A DNA stretch of 64,000 nt from Synechococcus sp. WH 7803 (GTDB lineage: Bacteria > Cyanobacteriota > Cyanobacteriia > PCC-6307 > Cyanobiaceae), in NCBI GenBank assembly GCA_000063505.1, contig CT971583.1:2263918-2327917 (forward strand). Reading direction: 5' to 3'. This document shows, in pieces, positions 7,748 to 16,501 of the stretch. A program made the translations under genes and the position numbers. Every line of letters begins with the position of its first letter. Position 1 is the first letter of the stretch. The notes below the pieces were generated by a model that saw only the letters and a list, made by a program, of their open reading frames with translations, was not told the origin of the DNA and did not search any database.

Positions 7748-10492
7748 TCAGCTCAGGTCGGCCAGGCGCTTGCGGGCCAGATCGGCCTGGGCCTGTTTCT
7801 CATCGAGGTTGGCCTGGCATTCCGCCACCACCTCCGGCGGCGCCTTATCGGCGAAGTTGGGATTGCCAAGCCGGCCCGCCAGGCCCTTGATCTCCTTCTC
7901 GGCCTTGGCGATGTCTTTCTCCAGGCGGCCCTTGAGCGCATCGAGATCGACGAGGCCTTCGATCGGCAGCAGCACCTGCAGCTCACCGCTCACCCCCGCC
8001 AGGGCCTTGGCCACCGGAGCTGCATCCGCCTCCGCCGGCGCCATCACCGCCACCGACTCCGCCCGCGTCAGGGCCGTGATGTCGGCCGTGCCCTTGCTCA
8101 GCACAGCCGCCAGCTCGCCGCGGCCGGTGACGAAGCGCACCGGCACCGATTGCGAGGGCTTAAGCCCCGCCACCGCCCGCAGGTTGCGCACCACACGGAT
8201 GGCAGCGATCAGCTCAGCGAAGGAAGCTTCCAAGTCATCATCCAGAGCGCTCTCATCCAGCACCGGCCAGGGCTGCAGGGCCAGGAAGGTGGTTTCCGGC
8301 TCGCCCGTCACGCTGTGCCAGAGCTCCTCGGTGAGGTGGGGCATCAGCGGATGCAGCATCAGGTGCATCTGGCTGATCACCTTGGCCAGCACCTGCTTGG
8401 CCACCCGCTGATCAGCCAAGGCCTCGGCTGAGGGGTTCTCACCGGGGTTGAGCCGGCGCTTGCTCAGCTCCAAATACCAGTCGCAAACGTCGTTCCAGGC
8501 GAACTCATAGAGCCCCTTGGCCGCTTCACCCAGGCCGTAGCTGCTGTAGCGCTCGGCCGTCTCCCGGTTCACCCGGGCCAGGCGGGAGAGGATCCAGCGA
8601 TCCGCCAGCTGCAGGGCCGCGGGATCGGGGTCACCGAGTTGGGCCGGCGTTTCGCCGCCCAGATTCATCAAGGCGAAGCGGGTGGCGTTCCAGAGCTTGT
8701 TGGCAAAGTTGCGCGAAGCCTCCACCGTGGCGGAGGTATCGGTCTTGCGGTCGTAGTCCAGGCGGATGTCCTGCCCCGCACCGGCCACCTCCCGCACCAG
8801 GGCGAAACGCAGGGCATCGGTGCCGTAGCGGTCGATCAGCAGCAGCGGATCGATGCCGTTGCCGGCGCTTTTGCTCATCTTGCGGTTCTGCTCATCCCTC
8901 ACCAGGCCGTGGATGTACACGTCCTGGAAGGGCATCTCGCCGGTGAAGGCGCCGGCCATCATCGTCATCCGCGCCACCCAGAAAAAGATGATGTCGAAGC
9001 CCGTCACCAGGGTGTTGGTGGGGTACCAGCGCTGCAGGTCAGCGCTGTCGGCATCGGGCCAACCCAGGGTGGAGAAGGGCCAGAGGCCACTGGAGAACCA
9101 GGTGTCGAGCACGTCTTCGTCCTGCTCGATCTCCGCCGCGGCGCCGTACTCCGCCTTGGCCTTCTCCAGGGCTTCGGCTTCGTTGCGGGCCACCACGTAG
9201 GGGGTGGTGTCGGTGTAATTGCCCCCGGTTTCGCTGATCACGAACCAAGCGGGGATGCGGTGGCCCCACCAGAGCTGGCGGCTGATGCACCAGTCGCGGA
9301 TGTCGGTGAGCCAGTCGCGATACACCTTCTCCCAGCGCTCCGGGATGAAGCGGGGGTCCTGCTTCTCGAGGGCTTCGCGGCAGCGCGCTGCCAGGGGCTC
9401 GGTTTTGACAAACCACTGGGTGGAGAGCAGGGGCTCCACCGGCACCTTGCCGCGATCGGAATAGGGAACGCTGTGGCGGTAGTCCTCCACCTTCACCAGC
9501 AAACCCAACTCCTCCAAGCCAGCCACCACGGCCTTGCGGGCCTCGAAGCGATCCAGCCCCTCAAACTGGCCGGCCTCCTTGTTCATCGTGCCGTTCTTGC
9601 GCATCACCGTGATCTGGGGCAGACCGTGGCGCTGGCCGATGGCGAAATCGTTGGGGTCGTGGGCCGGCGTCACCTTGACGCAGCCGGTGCCGAACTCCTT
9701 CTCCACATGATCGTCGGCCACGATCGGGATTTCCCGCCCCACGAACGGCAGCGTCAGGGTCTGGCCCACCAGGTGGGCGTAGCGCTCATCGGTGGGATTC
9801 ACCGCCACCGCCGTGTCGCCCAGCATCGTTTCAGGGCGGGTGGTGGCCACCTCCAGATGACCCTCCCCGCTACTGAGCGGATAGCGAAAATGCCAGAGGT
9901 GGCCGTCCACCTCCTTCATCTCCACCTCCAGATCGCTCACCGCCGACCCTGAAGCGGGGCACCAGTTCACCAGGTATTCACCGCGGACAATCAGCCCCTG
10001 CTCATGCAGGCGCACGAAGGCCTCCTTCACCGCCTCACTCAGGCCCTCATCCAGGGTGAAGCGCTGGCGCTGCCAATCGACGGAATAGCCCAAGCGCCGC
10101 AGCTGGCCCACGATGCGGCCACCGCTTTCGGCCTTCCATTGCCAAGCCCGCTCTAAAAAGGCCTCACGGCCGAGGTCGTGACGGGTCTTGCCCTCTTCCT
10201 TGAGCTGCTTCTCGAGGATCGTCTGCACCGCGATCGAGGCGTGATCGGTGCCGGGCAAGCAAAGAACGTTCTTTCCCGCCAGGCGCTGGTAGCGCACGAT
10301 CGTGTCGATCAGGGCCGTGTTGAAGGCATGGCCCATGTGCAGGCTGCCGGTCACGTTCGGCGGCGGGATCACCACCGAGAAGGGTTCACCGGGGGCCTTC
10401 GGGTCGGGATGAAACGCTCCCTGGTCCTCCCAGGCCTGTTGCCAGCGCGCTTCCGTACCAACCGGGTCGTAGGTCTTGGCCAGTTCGGGCAC
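7748..10492 (-). CDS. valS: Valyl-tRNA synthetase
   Basis: This class I aminoacyl-tRNA synthetase charges tRNA-Val with valine (914 aa, the usual bacterial length). It has the HIGH-type motif HMGHAF in [12 protein letters not shown] near residue 53, the editing (CP1) domain with [11 protein letters not shown], the KMSKS motif in [13 protein letters not shown], an anticodon-binding domain and a C-terminal coiled-coil arm ([15 protein letters not shown]). I chose GTG at 10492 because [18 protein letters not shown] is the typical N-terminus. The frame is open to a further GTG at 10543, but that stretch runs up to the divergent lipoprotein start. The window also has one tRNA-Val gene, about 5 kb away. 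Confidence 0.97.
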   Translation of the reverse strand: MPELAKTYDPVGTEARWQQAWEDQGAFHPDPKAPGEPFSVVIPPPNVTGSLHMGHAFNTALIDTIVRYQRLAGKNVLCLPGTDHASIAVQTILEKQLKEEGKTRHDLGREAFLERAWQWKAESGGRIVGQLRRLGYSVDWQRQRFTLDEGLSEAVKEAFVRLHEQGLIVRGEYLVNWCPASGSAVSDLEVEMKEVDGHLWHFRYPLSSGEGHLEVATTRPETMLGDTAVAVNPTDERYAHLVGQTLTLPFVGREIPIVADDHVEKEFGTGCVKVTPAHDPNDFAIGQRHGLPQITVMRKNGTMNKEAGQFEGLDRFEARKAVVAGLEELGLLVKVEDYRHSVPYSDRGKVPVEPLLSTQWFVKTEPLAARCREALEKQDPRFIPERWEKVYRDWLTDIRDWCISRQLWWGHRIPAWFVISETGGNYTDTTPYVVARNEAEALEKAKAEYGAAAEIEQDEDVLDTWFSSGLWPFSTLGWPDADSADLQRWYPTNTLVTGFDIIFFWVARMTMMAGAFTGEMPFQDVYIHGLVRDEQNRKMSKSAGNGIDPLLLIDRYGTDALRFALVREVAGAGQDIRLDYDRKTDTSATVEASRNFANKLWNATRFALMNLGGETPAQLGDPDPAALQLADRWILSRLARVNRETAERYSSYGLGEAAKGLYEFAWNDVCDWYLELSKRRLNPGENPSAEALADQRVAKQVLAKVISQMHLMLHPLMPHLTEELWHSVTGEPETTFLALQPWPVLDESALDDDLEASFAELIAAIRVVRNLRAVAGLKPSQSVPVRFVTGRGELAAVLSKGTADITALTRAESVAVMAPAEADAAPVAKALAGVSGELQVLLPIEGLVDLDALKGRLEKDIAKAEKEIKGLAGRLGNPNFADKAPPEVVAECQANLDEKQAQADLARKRLADLS

Positions 10493-10548
10493 GGAAGCAG
10501 TGCAATGCGTGCGCCATGCTCGCAAAGCGGAGAGCGGACCCACTCAGA

Positions 10549-11805
10549 ATGGCGCCAGCATCTGCACTCTCCATCGTGAAACTGCGGTTTTCAGTTGGGC
10601 TGCTGCTTGTAGCCCTGGTTCTGAGTGGTTGCAGCGCGTTGTCCAACAACACGCCGGTGATGCTGTACCTGGCCATGGTGATTGGCAAAGACGACCGCAT
10701 CAGCAGCGACACCCAAAAAGACGCAAGACAACGGGTTGATCTGATTGTGTCGAGCTTTCAAAAGCTGTATCCCAATGTTCAGGTGCAACTGGCTCTCTAC
10801 CAGCGCTCCCAGTTGATCTCCGAACTGCGCAGGCGCAACGCCGCTGACCTTGGACCCGACCTGGTGCTCACCGATGCCCAGCAGGCGAAAGACCTGCTTC
10901 GCGAAGGACTCACGGACCCTTTGCCCCAGACCGAACGCAACAGGGTGCAGACCGATCCCGGCCTCTTGAAACAGGTGCGCCTCAACGATGGGCGCCTCGC
11001 CGGGCAGCCCTTGGTGATGTTTCCTCAGATCGCCTGCTTCAACACCCAGGTAATCCAGAAGCCACCGAAAACCTTGAACGAACTGCTGGAAGTCGGTGCT
11101 GCCGGGGCCCGCGTGGGCCTTCCCGCAAACATGGACGAGGTGTTGTGGACGGCAGGAAGCCTCAACGCTTTGCCAGCACTGGCTGCAGCCTCCCGTAACC
11201 AGGACTTGTCGGCGGAAGACCGCGATCGCATCACGGGTTGGCTGACCTGGCTTCAGCAAGCGAGCAATCAACGCAACATCACCTTTTTCGAAAACCAAGG
11301 ACAGCTGACCACACTGCTTGGCAAACGAGAACTGGATTGGATCAGCTGCACCTCAGACATGCTCTTTCGTTTGCGAGACCAACTCGGCGACGACTTCGGA
11401 ATTGCACCCTTGCCCAACGGGCCTGAAGCACCGGCCGCACCCGTGCACCTGCTGCGTGTTCTGGCTCTGGGCCGGGACTCCAGCAGCAGCCAACGCTCAA
11501 TGGCGATTGCGCTGAGTGATTTCGTCACCAATCCGCTGGTGCAGAGAAATCTTTCGCTGTTATCGATGTCGTTCGTGCCCGTGAATCCAGACGTGATGAT
11601 TCCTACGAAAAGTTCAAAAACGTTGGCAGCGTTGGAACAAGCACTCGAATCATCGCAAGTGCAAATCGATAATCTGAGTGTGATTGATCAAGACGGACCA
11701 CTCTCCAGGCGGATGACCAACCTGCTCATTCCGCTCGTTTTTGGTGTTAGCCAACCCAACACGAACACGGATGAACTGATTCAAATCCTGAACCAGGGGT
11801 CATGA
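10549..11805 (+). CDS. Extracellular solute-binding lipoprotein, copy 2
   Basis: This 418-aa lipoprotein is paralogous to the one at 1445-2677. Its signal peptide ends in the lipobox LVLSGC (Cys 28 from this ATG, or Cys 19 from the alternative GTG at 10576, which gives a more usual leader length). The mature part keeps the family pattern: LGPDLVLTDAQQAKDLL, PQIACFNTQ, PPKTLNELLEVG, ITGWLTWLQQ and LDWISC. It is divergent from valS, with only about 56 nt between starts. It is coupled by ATGA to a second MscS gene. No ABC permease or ATPase accompanies this copy, which argues that the binding protein and channel are the functional unit. Confidence 0.85.
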   Translation: MAPASALSIVKLRFSVGLLLVALVLSGCSALSNNTPVMLYLAMVIGKDDRISSDTQKDARQRVDLIVSSFQKLYPNVQVQLALYQRSQLISELRRRNAADLGPDLVLTDAQQAKDLLREGLTDPLPQTERNRVQTDPGLLKQVRLNDGRLAGQPLVMFPQIACFNTQVIQKPPKTLNELLEVGAAGARVGLPANMDEVLWTAGSLNALPALAAASRNQDLSAEDRDRITGWLTWLQQASNQRNITFFENQGQLTTLLGKRELDWISCTSDMLFRLRDQLGDDFGIAPLPNGPEAPAAPVHLLRVLALGRDSSSSQRSMAIALSDFVTNPLVQRNLSLLSMSFVPVNPDVMIPTKSSKTLAALEQALESSQVQIDNLSVIDQDGPLSRRMTNLLIPLVFGVSQPNTNTDELIQILNQGS

Positions 11806-13076
11806 ATCAACTGTTCTGGGAAATCATTGGCTGGTTGGGCTACCTCCAGCGCGCCTCGATCGTGTTTCAGCTGCTGCTGATCATTGTTCTGGTGATGGTC
11901 TGGCGCTGGCTGCGGAAACACCCCAGGCTGGCGAAAGTCCCCAAGCCCCTACACCTCCTGATCGCCCCAGCTGGACTGGGTGTAATCAGTGCCTTCGCCA
12001 AGAGCCTGGGTTGGGATGCAGGGTTACTGACCTACCTGAGCCTGAGTTGGCTGGGCTGGAGCTTTCTGGGCTTGCTGGATGGTCTGCTGCAGGAACTCAT
12101 GCCTGCAGCACGCGTGCATGAACTGCAGAGTCGACTCATCAAGCCCATCTACCTGACCACGGTGGTGCTGATGTTCATCAATCGGCTCGACAACGTCAAC
12201 GATTTGTCGGTGATCGAACTCGGCCAAGTGTTCGGCATTTCACTCACCTTGGGCAAATTGTTCACCTCGCTCGTGGTGAGCTATTTGCTGCTCGTGGGTA
12301 CAGGCCCCCCGGCCGCTGGCGTGTCCTGGTTGCTGCAAAAACTGCTCGGCTATTCCGAGGGAAGCAGGAAGGCTGTGGAGCTGATCATCCGTTATTTGGT
12401 CGTCGGCATCGGAGTCACGGCCGTGGGCTTTCACATCGGCCTGAATGGCACCGCTCTGGTGGCCATCGCCGGTGGACTCTCCGTCGGCCTGGGCTTTGGG
12501 ATCAAGGAGGTCTTTTCCAACTTCATCAGCGGCATCTGGCTCCTGTTTGAAGGATCCGTCCGTCCGGGCGAAGTGCTGATGGTCGACAACGACCCCTGCG
12601 AGGTGCGCAAGCTTGGCCTCAGAGCCACCCTGCTTTGGCGCGATCGCGACAACGCGGAGCTGCTGATTCCCAATCAGATGTTCTTCACGGCTCAGGCCAC
12701 CAGTTACACCGCCACTGACCGCCTGCGCCGCAGCGAGATCCGCATCGGTGCCGCCTACCGGCACGATCCACGCCAGGTGTTGCAGCTGCTCGAGGAGACC
12801 GCCCTCAACGTTCCCCGGGTGTTGAAGACTCCCGCCCCCAGAGCCCTGCAGGTGAAGTATGGAGACTCAGCCATCGAGTACTCCTTGCGTTACTGGATCG
12901 CCGATCCCATGAGCAACATCGGCATCGTGAGCGAAGTGAATCAAGCGATCTGGACGGCCTTCAAACGCGAAGGAATCGAAATTCCCTTCCCGCAGCAGGT
13001 GAACACGATTCGAGACCAACCCTCGCTTATGAGCGGGAGAGACGCGCCAGAAAAGCCTGATAAGACCCGGCGTTGA
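11802..13076 (+). CDS. MscS-family mechanosensitive channel, copy 2 of the lipoprotein-linked type
   Basis: This 424-aa channel is closely similar to the 2674-4026 protein. Shared stretches include the pore helix GGLSVGLGFGIKE, NFISGIWLLFEGSVRPGEVL, DPCEVRKLGLRATLL, AELLIPNQMFF, YRHDPRQVLQLL and the C-terminal EGIEIPFPQ. Its start overlaps the lipoprotein stop by ATGA, exactly as in copy 1. The last 50 nt (13027-13076) are overlapped by the convergent dioxygenase gene. The C-terminal tail after IPFPQ differs from copy 1 and is rich in charged residues. Confidence 0.9.
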   Translation: MNQLFWEIIGWLGYLQRASIVFQLLLIIVLVMVWRWLRKHPRLAKVPKPLHLLIAPAGLGVISAFAKSLGWDAGLLTYLSLSWLGWSFLGLLDGLLQELMPAARVHELQSRLIKPIYLTTVVLMFINRLDNVNDLSVIELGQVFGISLTLGKLFTSLVVSYLLLVGTGPPAAGVSWLLQKLLGYSEGSRKAVELIIRYLVVGIGVTAVGFHIGLNGTALVAIAGGLSVGLGFGIKEVFSNFISGIWLLFEGSVRPGEVLMVDNDPCEVRKLGLRATLLWRDRDNAELLIPNQMFFTAQATSYTATDRLRRSEIRIGAAYRHDPRQVLQLLEETALNVPRVLKTPAPRALQVKYGDSAIEYSLRYWIADPMSNIGIVSEVNQAIWTAFKREGIEIPFPQQVNTIRDQPSLMSGRDAPEKPDKTRR

Positions 13077-13665
13077 TCCAGCCCGTGGCGATGGTTTTGC
13101 TGGCGGTGGTGTTCACCCGTCCCCGGTGAATGTGGGATGGCCCAGCAGGGAAAATCACGAGTTTGCCCCGCTTCGCTGCTTCGTGGTGCCCCTGCCAGTG
13201 GAACTCGGTGCCGGCTTCATCCACGTCGTTGCAGTAGAGGATCCAGGCGAGCACCCGATGCACCGGCTCCGTTGCTTCGTCACTGATCGTCCAGTCGCAG
13301 TGCCACTGCTTAAACCCCTCCCCCGGGGCGTAGCGCTGCAGGTTGAAGATCGGCATCACAAACAGCTCTTGATCCGGGCACACCGCACGAAACAAGGGGC
13401 GCTCCTTGAGGTATTGCTCCAAAGCTGCCGTCACACCGCGCACGATCACCTCGGAGAGGGCATAGGCATCGGGATCGCTGCGATCAATCGCCACCAGGCT
13501 GATGTCGGTGGACACCTTGGCTGGCTCGTCGCTACCGCCAGGCCCAAAGGCCACGCCAGGCCGTTGCAAGTCGGGGCGGCGATCAAAGAACGCCATCACA
13601 CCATCGGCAACGGCCTCATAACCACCATTGCGGTATGACGCAATCAAGGAGACCTGCTCAATCAC
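13027..13665 (-). CDS. 2OG-Fe(II) dioxygenase family protein
   Basis: This 212-aa protein has the prolyl-hydroxylase-like jelly-roll pattern. The HxD iron ligands are in WHCDW, the distal His is in SHIHRGRV, and KTIATGW supplies the basic residue that binds 2-oxoglutarate. The GTEFHWQGHHEAAKRGKLVIFP segment is typical of the double-stranded beta-helix core. The substrate is unknown; it could hydroxylate a protein or small metabolite. Its start overlaps the end of the upstream minus-strand gene by 8 nt. Its 3' end lies antisense within the last 50 nt of the MscS gene. Confidence 0.8.
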   Translation of the reverse strand: MIEQVSLIASYRNGGYEAVADGVMAFFDRRPDLQRPGVAFGPGGSDEPAKVSTDISLVAIDRSDPDAYALSEVIVRGVTAALEQYLKERPLFRAVCPDQELFVMPIFNLQRYAPGEGFKQWHCDWTISDEATEPVHRVLAWILYCNDVDEAGTEFHWQGHHEAAKRGKLVIFPAGPSHIHRGRVNTTASKTIATGWINAGSYQAFLARLSRS

Positions 13666-14116
13666 GGCAAACCTCCCAGGGAATCGCCACCACCGCCTCG
13701 AGCCGCTGCCAACGCCCCTGGTCCTGCACCACCCTGGGAGTCAGAGACACCCTCTCAAGGGCCCGCATGAGCCGGTCAGGAGCCAAGACCGCGGGATTTC
13801 CTGGATCCTGGGACAGGAGCAACACCTGCTGCTCAGCCGGATCGGCCAGAACCTGAAGTTCAAGATCAGCCAGCTCCCGTTCAAAAAACGTGCGCCGCAA
13901 CCGCGATGTGATCCGTTCACCCAGAGCAGCGGCGAAATGCTCCAGGCTTTCGGTGTCTCCCGAGAGACCGCAATTCAAGGCCAGCCAGATCATCAGTTTG
14001 GCCCAGCTGTCCACCGTCCAGAGCGGTTGAAAACTGTCGCGGTTCTGTCGGATCAACTCCCCCAGGGCGAAATCCACCAGGGTGCCCTGGAGCTGTTCGG
14101 AATCCGGTAAACCCAT
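13658..14116 (-). CDS. Conserved-looking hypothetical protein
   Basis: I do not recognise this 152-aa protein. It has no signal peptide or membrane segment. It contains a helical Leu-rich N-half (LQGTLVDFALGELIRQN, WAKLMIWLALNCGL) and a basic stretch (ERITSRLRRTFFEREL). It ends with a beta-rich tail (RWQRLEAVVAIPWEV). The start is taken at ATG 14116 (MGLPDSEQ) because the longer frame to 14200 reads non-protein-like and would overlap the divergent gene. It is translationally linked (8-nt overlap) to the 2OG-Fe(II) oxygenase and may act with it. Confidence 0.65.
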   Translation of the reverse strand: MGLPDSEQLQGTLVDFALGELIRQNRDSFQPLWTVDSWAKLMIWLALNCGLSGDTESLEHFAAALGERITSRLRRTFFERELADLELQVLADPAEQQVLLLSQDPGNPAVLAPDRLMRALERVSLTPRVVQDQGRWQRLEAVVAIPWEVCRD

Positions 14117-14183
14117 CCTGATGCTCAGCTGAAGACATCCTCCTCCTCGGAGGTCAGACTGGTGCAGCGCGCTGAGCCTGACG

Positions 14184-14441
14184 ATGACCCTGGATCTCAA
14201 CGACCCCGAACTCGAATTCTCGGATTTGGTGTACGCCTATCAAAGCTGGGTGATGGCGGTGATCAACGACGAGAAACTCGATAGCGAGGACACTCTGCTC
14301 ACGGACGAGATCACCGAAGACGCCCTGAATGCCATGCGCTTTCTTCCCGGTGAAGTGACCAGTGCCATCGAAACCTCTCTGGCCAGGGTTTACGACGTGG
14401 ATGCCGACGAACTGGCCGGGCTGCTGTTCCCCGAGGACTGA
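14184..14441 (+). CDS. Small acidic hypothetical protein
   Basis: This 85-aa, strongly acidic protein (LNDPELEFSDLVYAY, EKLDSEDTLLTDEITEDAL, VDADELAGLLFPED) has no membrane segment. The composition and clean start suggest a real cytosolic protein, probably helical. The gene is divergent from the 13658-14116 gene and precedes the SDR gene by about 40 nt on the same strand. I cannot assign a function. Confidence 0.65.
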   Translation: MTLDLNDPELEFSDLVYAYQSWVMAVINDEKLDSEDTLLTDEITEDALNAMRFLPGEVTSAIETSLARVYDVDADELAGLLFPED

Positions 14442-14482
14442 TCCGACCAGCGAGACTGGCCCCGTGCTGACACTCCCGCACC

Positions 14483-15403
14483 ATGGGTTGGACCACCGAA
14501 GACATGCCTGATCAGCAAGGTCGGATCGCCCTGGTCACCGGGGCGAACAGCGGCCTTGGGCTGGAAACCACACGGGCACTGATCAGCCGTGGCTGCACCG
14601 TCTTGATGGCCTGCCGCAGCGCACGCAAGGGCGAAGCAGCCCGGAGCCAACTGCTGGGATCCGGTGCTGCCGGGCTGGATCTTCTTGAGCTGGACCTCTC
14701 GGATCTAACCAGCGTGGCGCGCTGTGCGCGGGAAGTGGCGGAGCGCTACGGACGGCTGGATCTTCTGATCAACAACGCCGGGCTGATGGCGCCTCCACGC
14801 ATGCTCAGCCGCCAGGGCTATGAGCTGCAGTTCGCAGTGAATCACCTGGGTCACTTCGCCTTAACCAAGGCTCTGCTGCCCTTGATGGACGACCGTCCGC
14901 AAGCGCGGGTTGTCACCGTGACCTCCGGGGCCCAGTACTTCGGGGTGATGGCCTGGGACGACCTCCAGGGAGAGCAGCGCTACGACCGCTGGAAGGCCTA
15001 TTCCCAAAGCAAGCTCGCCAATGTGATGTTCGCCTTGGAACTGAATCAGCGCTTACAGGCTTCCGGAAGTGCGGTGCGATCCCTCGCGGCCCACCCCGGA
15101 CTGGCACGCACCAATTTGCAACCGGTGTCGGTGGCCGCCACGGGTGCCTGGCAGGAAGCCCTGGCCTATCGACTGATGGATCCTCTCTTCCAGAGCGCTG
15201 CCCAAGGAGCTTTGCCCCAGCTCTATGCCGCCACAGCAAGTGAGGCCCAGGGCGGTGAGCACTATGGCCCCAGCCAGCTGGGCGGGCTGCGCGGTGCTCC
15301 CAAACAACAGCCGGTGGCCCGTGCCGCCAAGGATCAAAACCTGCGGCAACGTCTCTGGACTGTGAGTGAATCACTGACAGAGCATCACAGCGCTGCCGTG
15401 TGA
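14483..15403 (+). CDS. Short-chain dehydrogenase/reductase
   Basis: This is a 306-aa NAD(P)-dependent oxidoreductase with a Rossmann fold. It has the cofactor-binding TGANSGLG near residue 20, a Gly-Arg region CRSARKGEAA suited to NADP, NNAGLM, and the catalytic YSQSK (Tyr-x3-Lys) with the upstream Ser in TVTSGAQ. The layout resembles the retinol dehydrogenase/light-dependent protochlorophyllide reductase-like group, but the substrate cannot be told. It is followed immediately by the Fur-family gene, whose open frame begins before the SDR stop. Confidence 0.85.
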   Translation: MGWTTEDMPDQQGRIALVTGANSGLGLETTRALISRGCTVLMACRSARKGEAARSQLLGSGAAGLDLLELDLSDLTSVARCAREVAERYGRLDLLINNAGLMAPPRMLSRQGYELQFAVNHLGHFALTKALLPLMDDRPQARVVTVTSGAQYFGVMAWDDLQGEQRYDRWKAYSQSKLANVMFALELNQRLQASGSAVRSLAAHPGLARTNLQPVSVAATGAWQEALAYRLMDPLFQSAAQGALPQLYAATASEAQGGEHYGPSQLGGLRGAPKQQPVARAAKDQNLRQRLWTVSESLTEHHSAAV

Positions 15404-15414
15404 GAGAAAGGACG

Positions 15415-15807
15415 ATGGAACGGGGAACCGCTGGCCGTGATCGCCAGCTGAGATTGCTGGAGGAACTGCAACGGTCGGCACAGGAAATGACCGGCCAGCA
15501 GCTTCATCGCTGCCTCCAGGACAAACCTGGGGCCATGGGACTGGCCACGGTGTACAGAAATCTGCGCCAGCTGCAGCGCCAAGGAAAAGTGCGCTGTCGT
15601 CATCTGCCCACAGGTGAGGCCCTCTACGCCCCGGTGGAGCGAGATCACCATCACCTCACCTGTGTGGACTGCGGCAAGACCGAACGTCTTGAGCACTGCC
15701 CGATCCATGGCCTGGATGTGAAGGCTCCGGAAGCGGACGATTTCGATGTGATCTTCCACACCTTGGAATTTTTCGGGCTCTGTCACAGCTGCCGAGACCG
15801 GCGCTGA
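15415..15807 (+). CDS. zur: Fur-family metalloregulator, Zur-like
   Basis: This 130-aa DNA-binding repressor or activator has an N-terminal winged helix (TGQQLHRCLQ, GLATVYRNLRQL) and a C-terminal metal and dimer domain. The first Cys pair is in HHHLTCVDCGKTE, another Cys lies in EHCPIHG, and the last pair is in LCHSCRD. Two CxxC motifs bind structural zinc in the family. The lack of the Fur-type HHDH motif and the overall pattern favour Zur over Fur or PerR, but this is inference. The start is ATG 15415, with AGAAAGG just upstream; an in-frame GTG at 15400 would overlap the SDR stop. Confidence 0.75.
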   Translation: MERGTAGRDRQLRLLEELQRSAQEMTGQQLHRCLQDKPGAMGLATVYRNLRQLQRQGKVRCRHLPTGEALYAPVERDHHHLTCVDCGKTERLEHCPIHGLDVKAPEADDFDVIFHTLEFFGLCHSCRDRR

Positions 15808-15833
15808 AAAACCTGCAAAACGCTGCATTCAAG

Positions 15834-15905
15834 TGGGCGATGCTGGGATCGAACCAGCGACAATCTCCTTGTAAGGGAGGTGCTCTACCGCTGAGCTAAT
15901 CGCCC
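15834..15905 (-). tRNA. tRNA-Val(UAC)
   Basis: On the minus strand the acceptor arm GGGCGAT pairs with ATCGCCC. It has D-arm GCTC...GAGC, an anticodon loop CTTACAA giving anticodon UAC (valine), and T-arm with GGTTCGATCC. The anticodon arm matches the well-known E. coli tRNA-Val sequence around CCTCCCTTACAAGGAG. CCA is not encoded. It lies 26 nt after the Zur-like gene, on the opposite strand. Confidence 0.95.
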
Positions 15906-15959
15906 GGAGTTGAGATTCTGCCTGATCGCGGCAGGCTGGGTCACGGATGAAACACTGCG

Positions 15960-16472
15960 ATGGCTTTGGGCCGGGACCATGACCGCGCCACGCTGATCGG
16001 CTGTGTCCCCGCGGGCCTGCTCGCGGGGTTCTGGTTGGGCTGGAGTCTGGGCGTGCTCACCGCCGCGGCCTTCGCCTGGGGAGGGCTCTGGCTCTCTCCC
16101 GATCTCGACACTCGCTCCAGGGCCCTGAAGCGGTGGGGCCCCCTGGGCTGGATCTGGCGTCCTTACCGGACGCTGATCCCCCATCGATCACTGTTCTCCC
16201 ATGGCCCGTTGATCGGCACAGGGCTACGGCTGGCCTGGATGCAAACCGTTGTGATGGTGGCTTGGTTCACACTCAGCGCCCTCCCCGGCTGGTCTTACCC
16301 CACACCCAGCGAAGCACTTCCGCTGGTTCTTGCATGGCTGCAGAAGCATCCCGACCCCCTGCTGGCCGTTCTGCTGGGGCTGGAAACGAGTGTTTGGCTG
16401 CATCTGATCCTCGACGGGGATCCTCTGCCCGCTGAATGGCCCCGACGCTGGCGGCACAGACGGCGCCGGTGA
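15960..16472 (+). CDS. DUF2227 family putative metal-binding membrane protein
   Basis: This 170-aa protein has conserved His/Asp clusters (GRDHDRAT near the start, LSPDLDTRSRALKRWGP, PHRSLFSHGPLIGT and LHLILDGDP) between three or four hydrophobic segments. The pattern matches the cyanobacterial DUF2227 family, annotated as putative metal-binding. It resembles membrane-bound metal-dependent hydrolases, but no activity is established from sequence. The end overlaps the open frame of mazG but not its chosen start. Confidence 0.75.
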   Translation: MALGRDHDRATLIGCVPAGLLAGFWLGWSLGVLTAAAFAWGGLWLSPDLDTRSRALKRWGPLGWIWRPYRTLIPHRSLFSHGPLIGTGLRLAWMQTVVMVAWFTLSALPGWSYPTPSEALPLVLAWLQKHPDPLLAVLLGLETSVWLHLILDGDPLPAEWPRRWRHRRRR

Positions 16473-16501
16473 GAGGGTGGCGCCAGACGCCGACAGACTC
16501 C

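Noticed and set aside
8639-9952. 437-codon plus-strand frame opposite valS
   Set aside because: It is long but His/Gly/Ala-rich, a typical shadow of a GC-rich gene, with valS motifs on the other strand.
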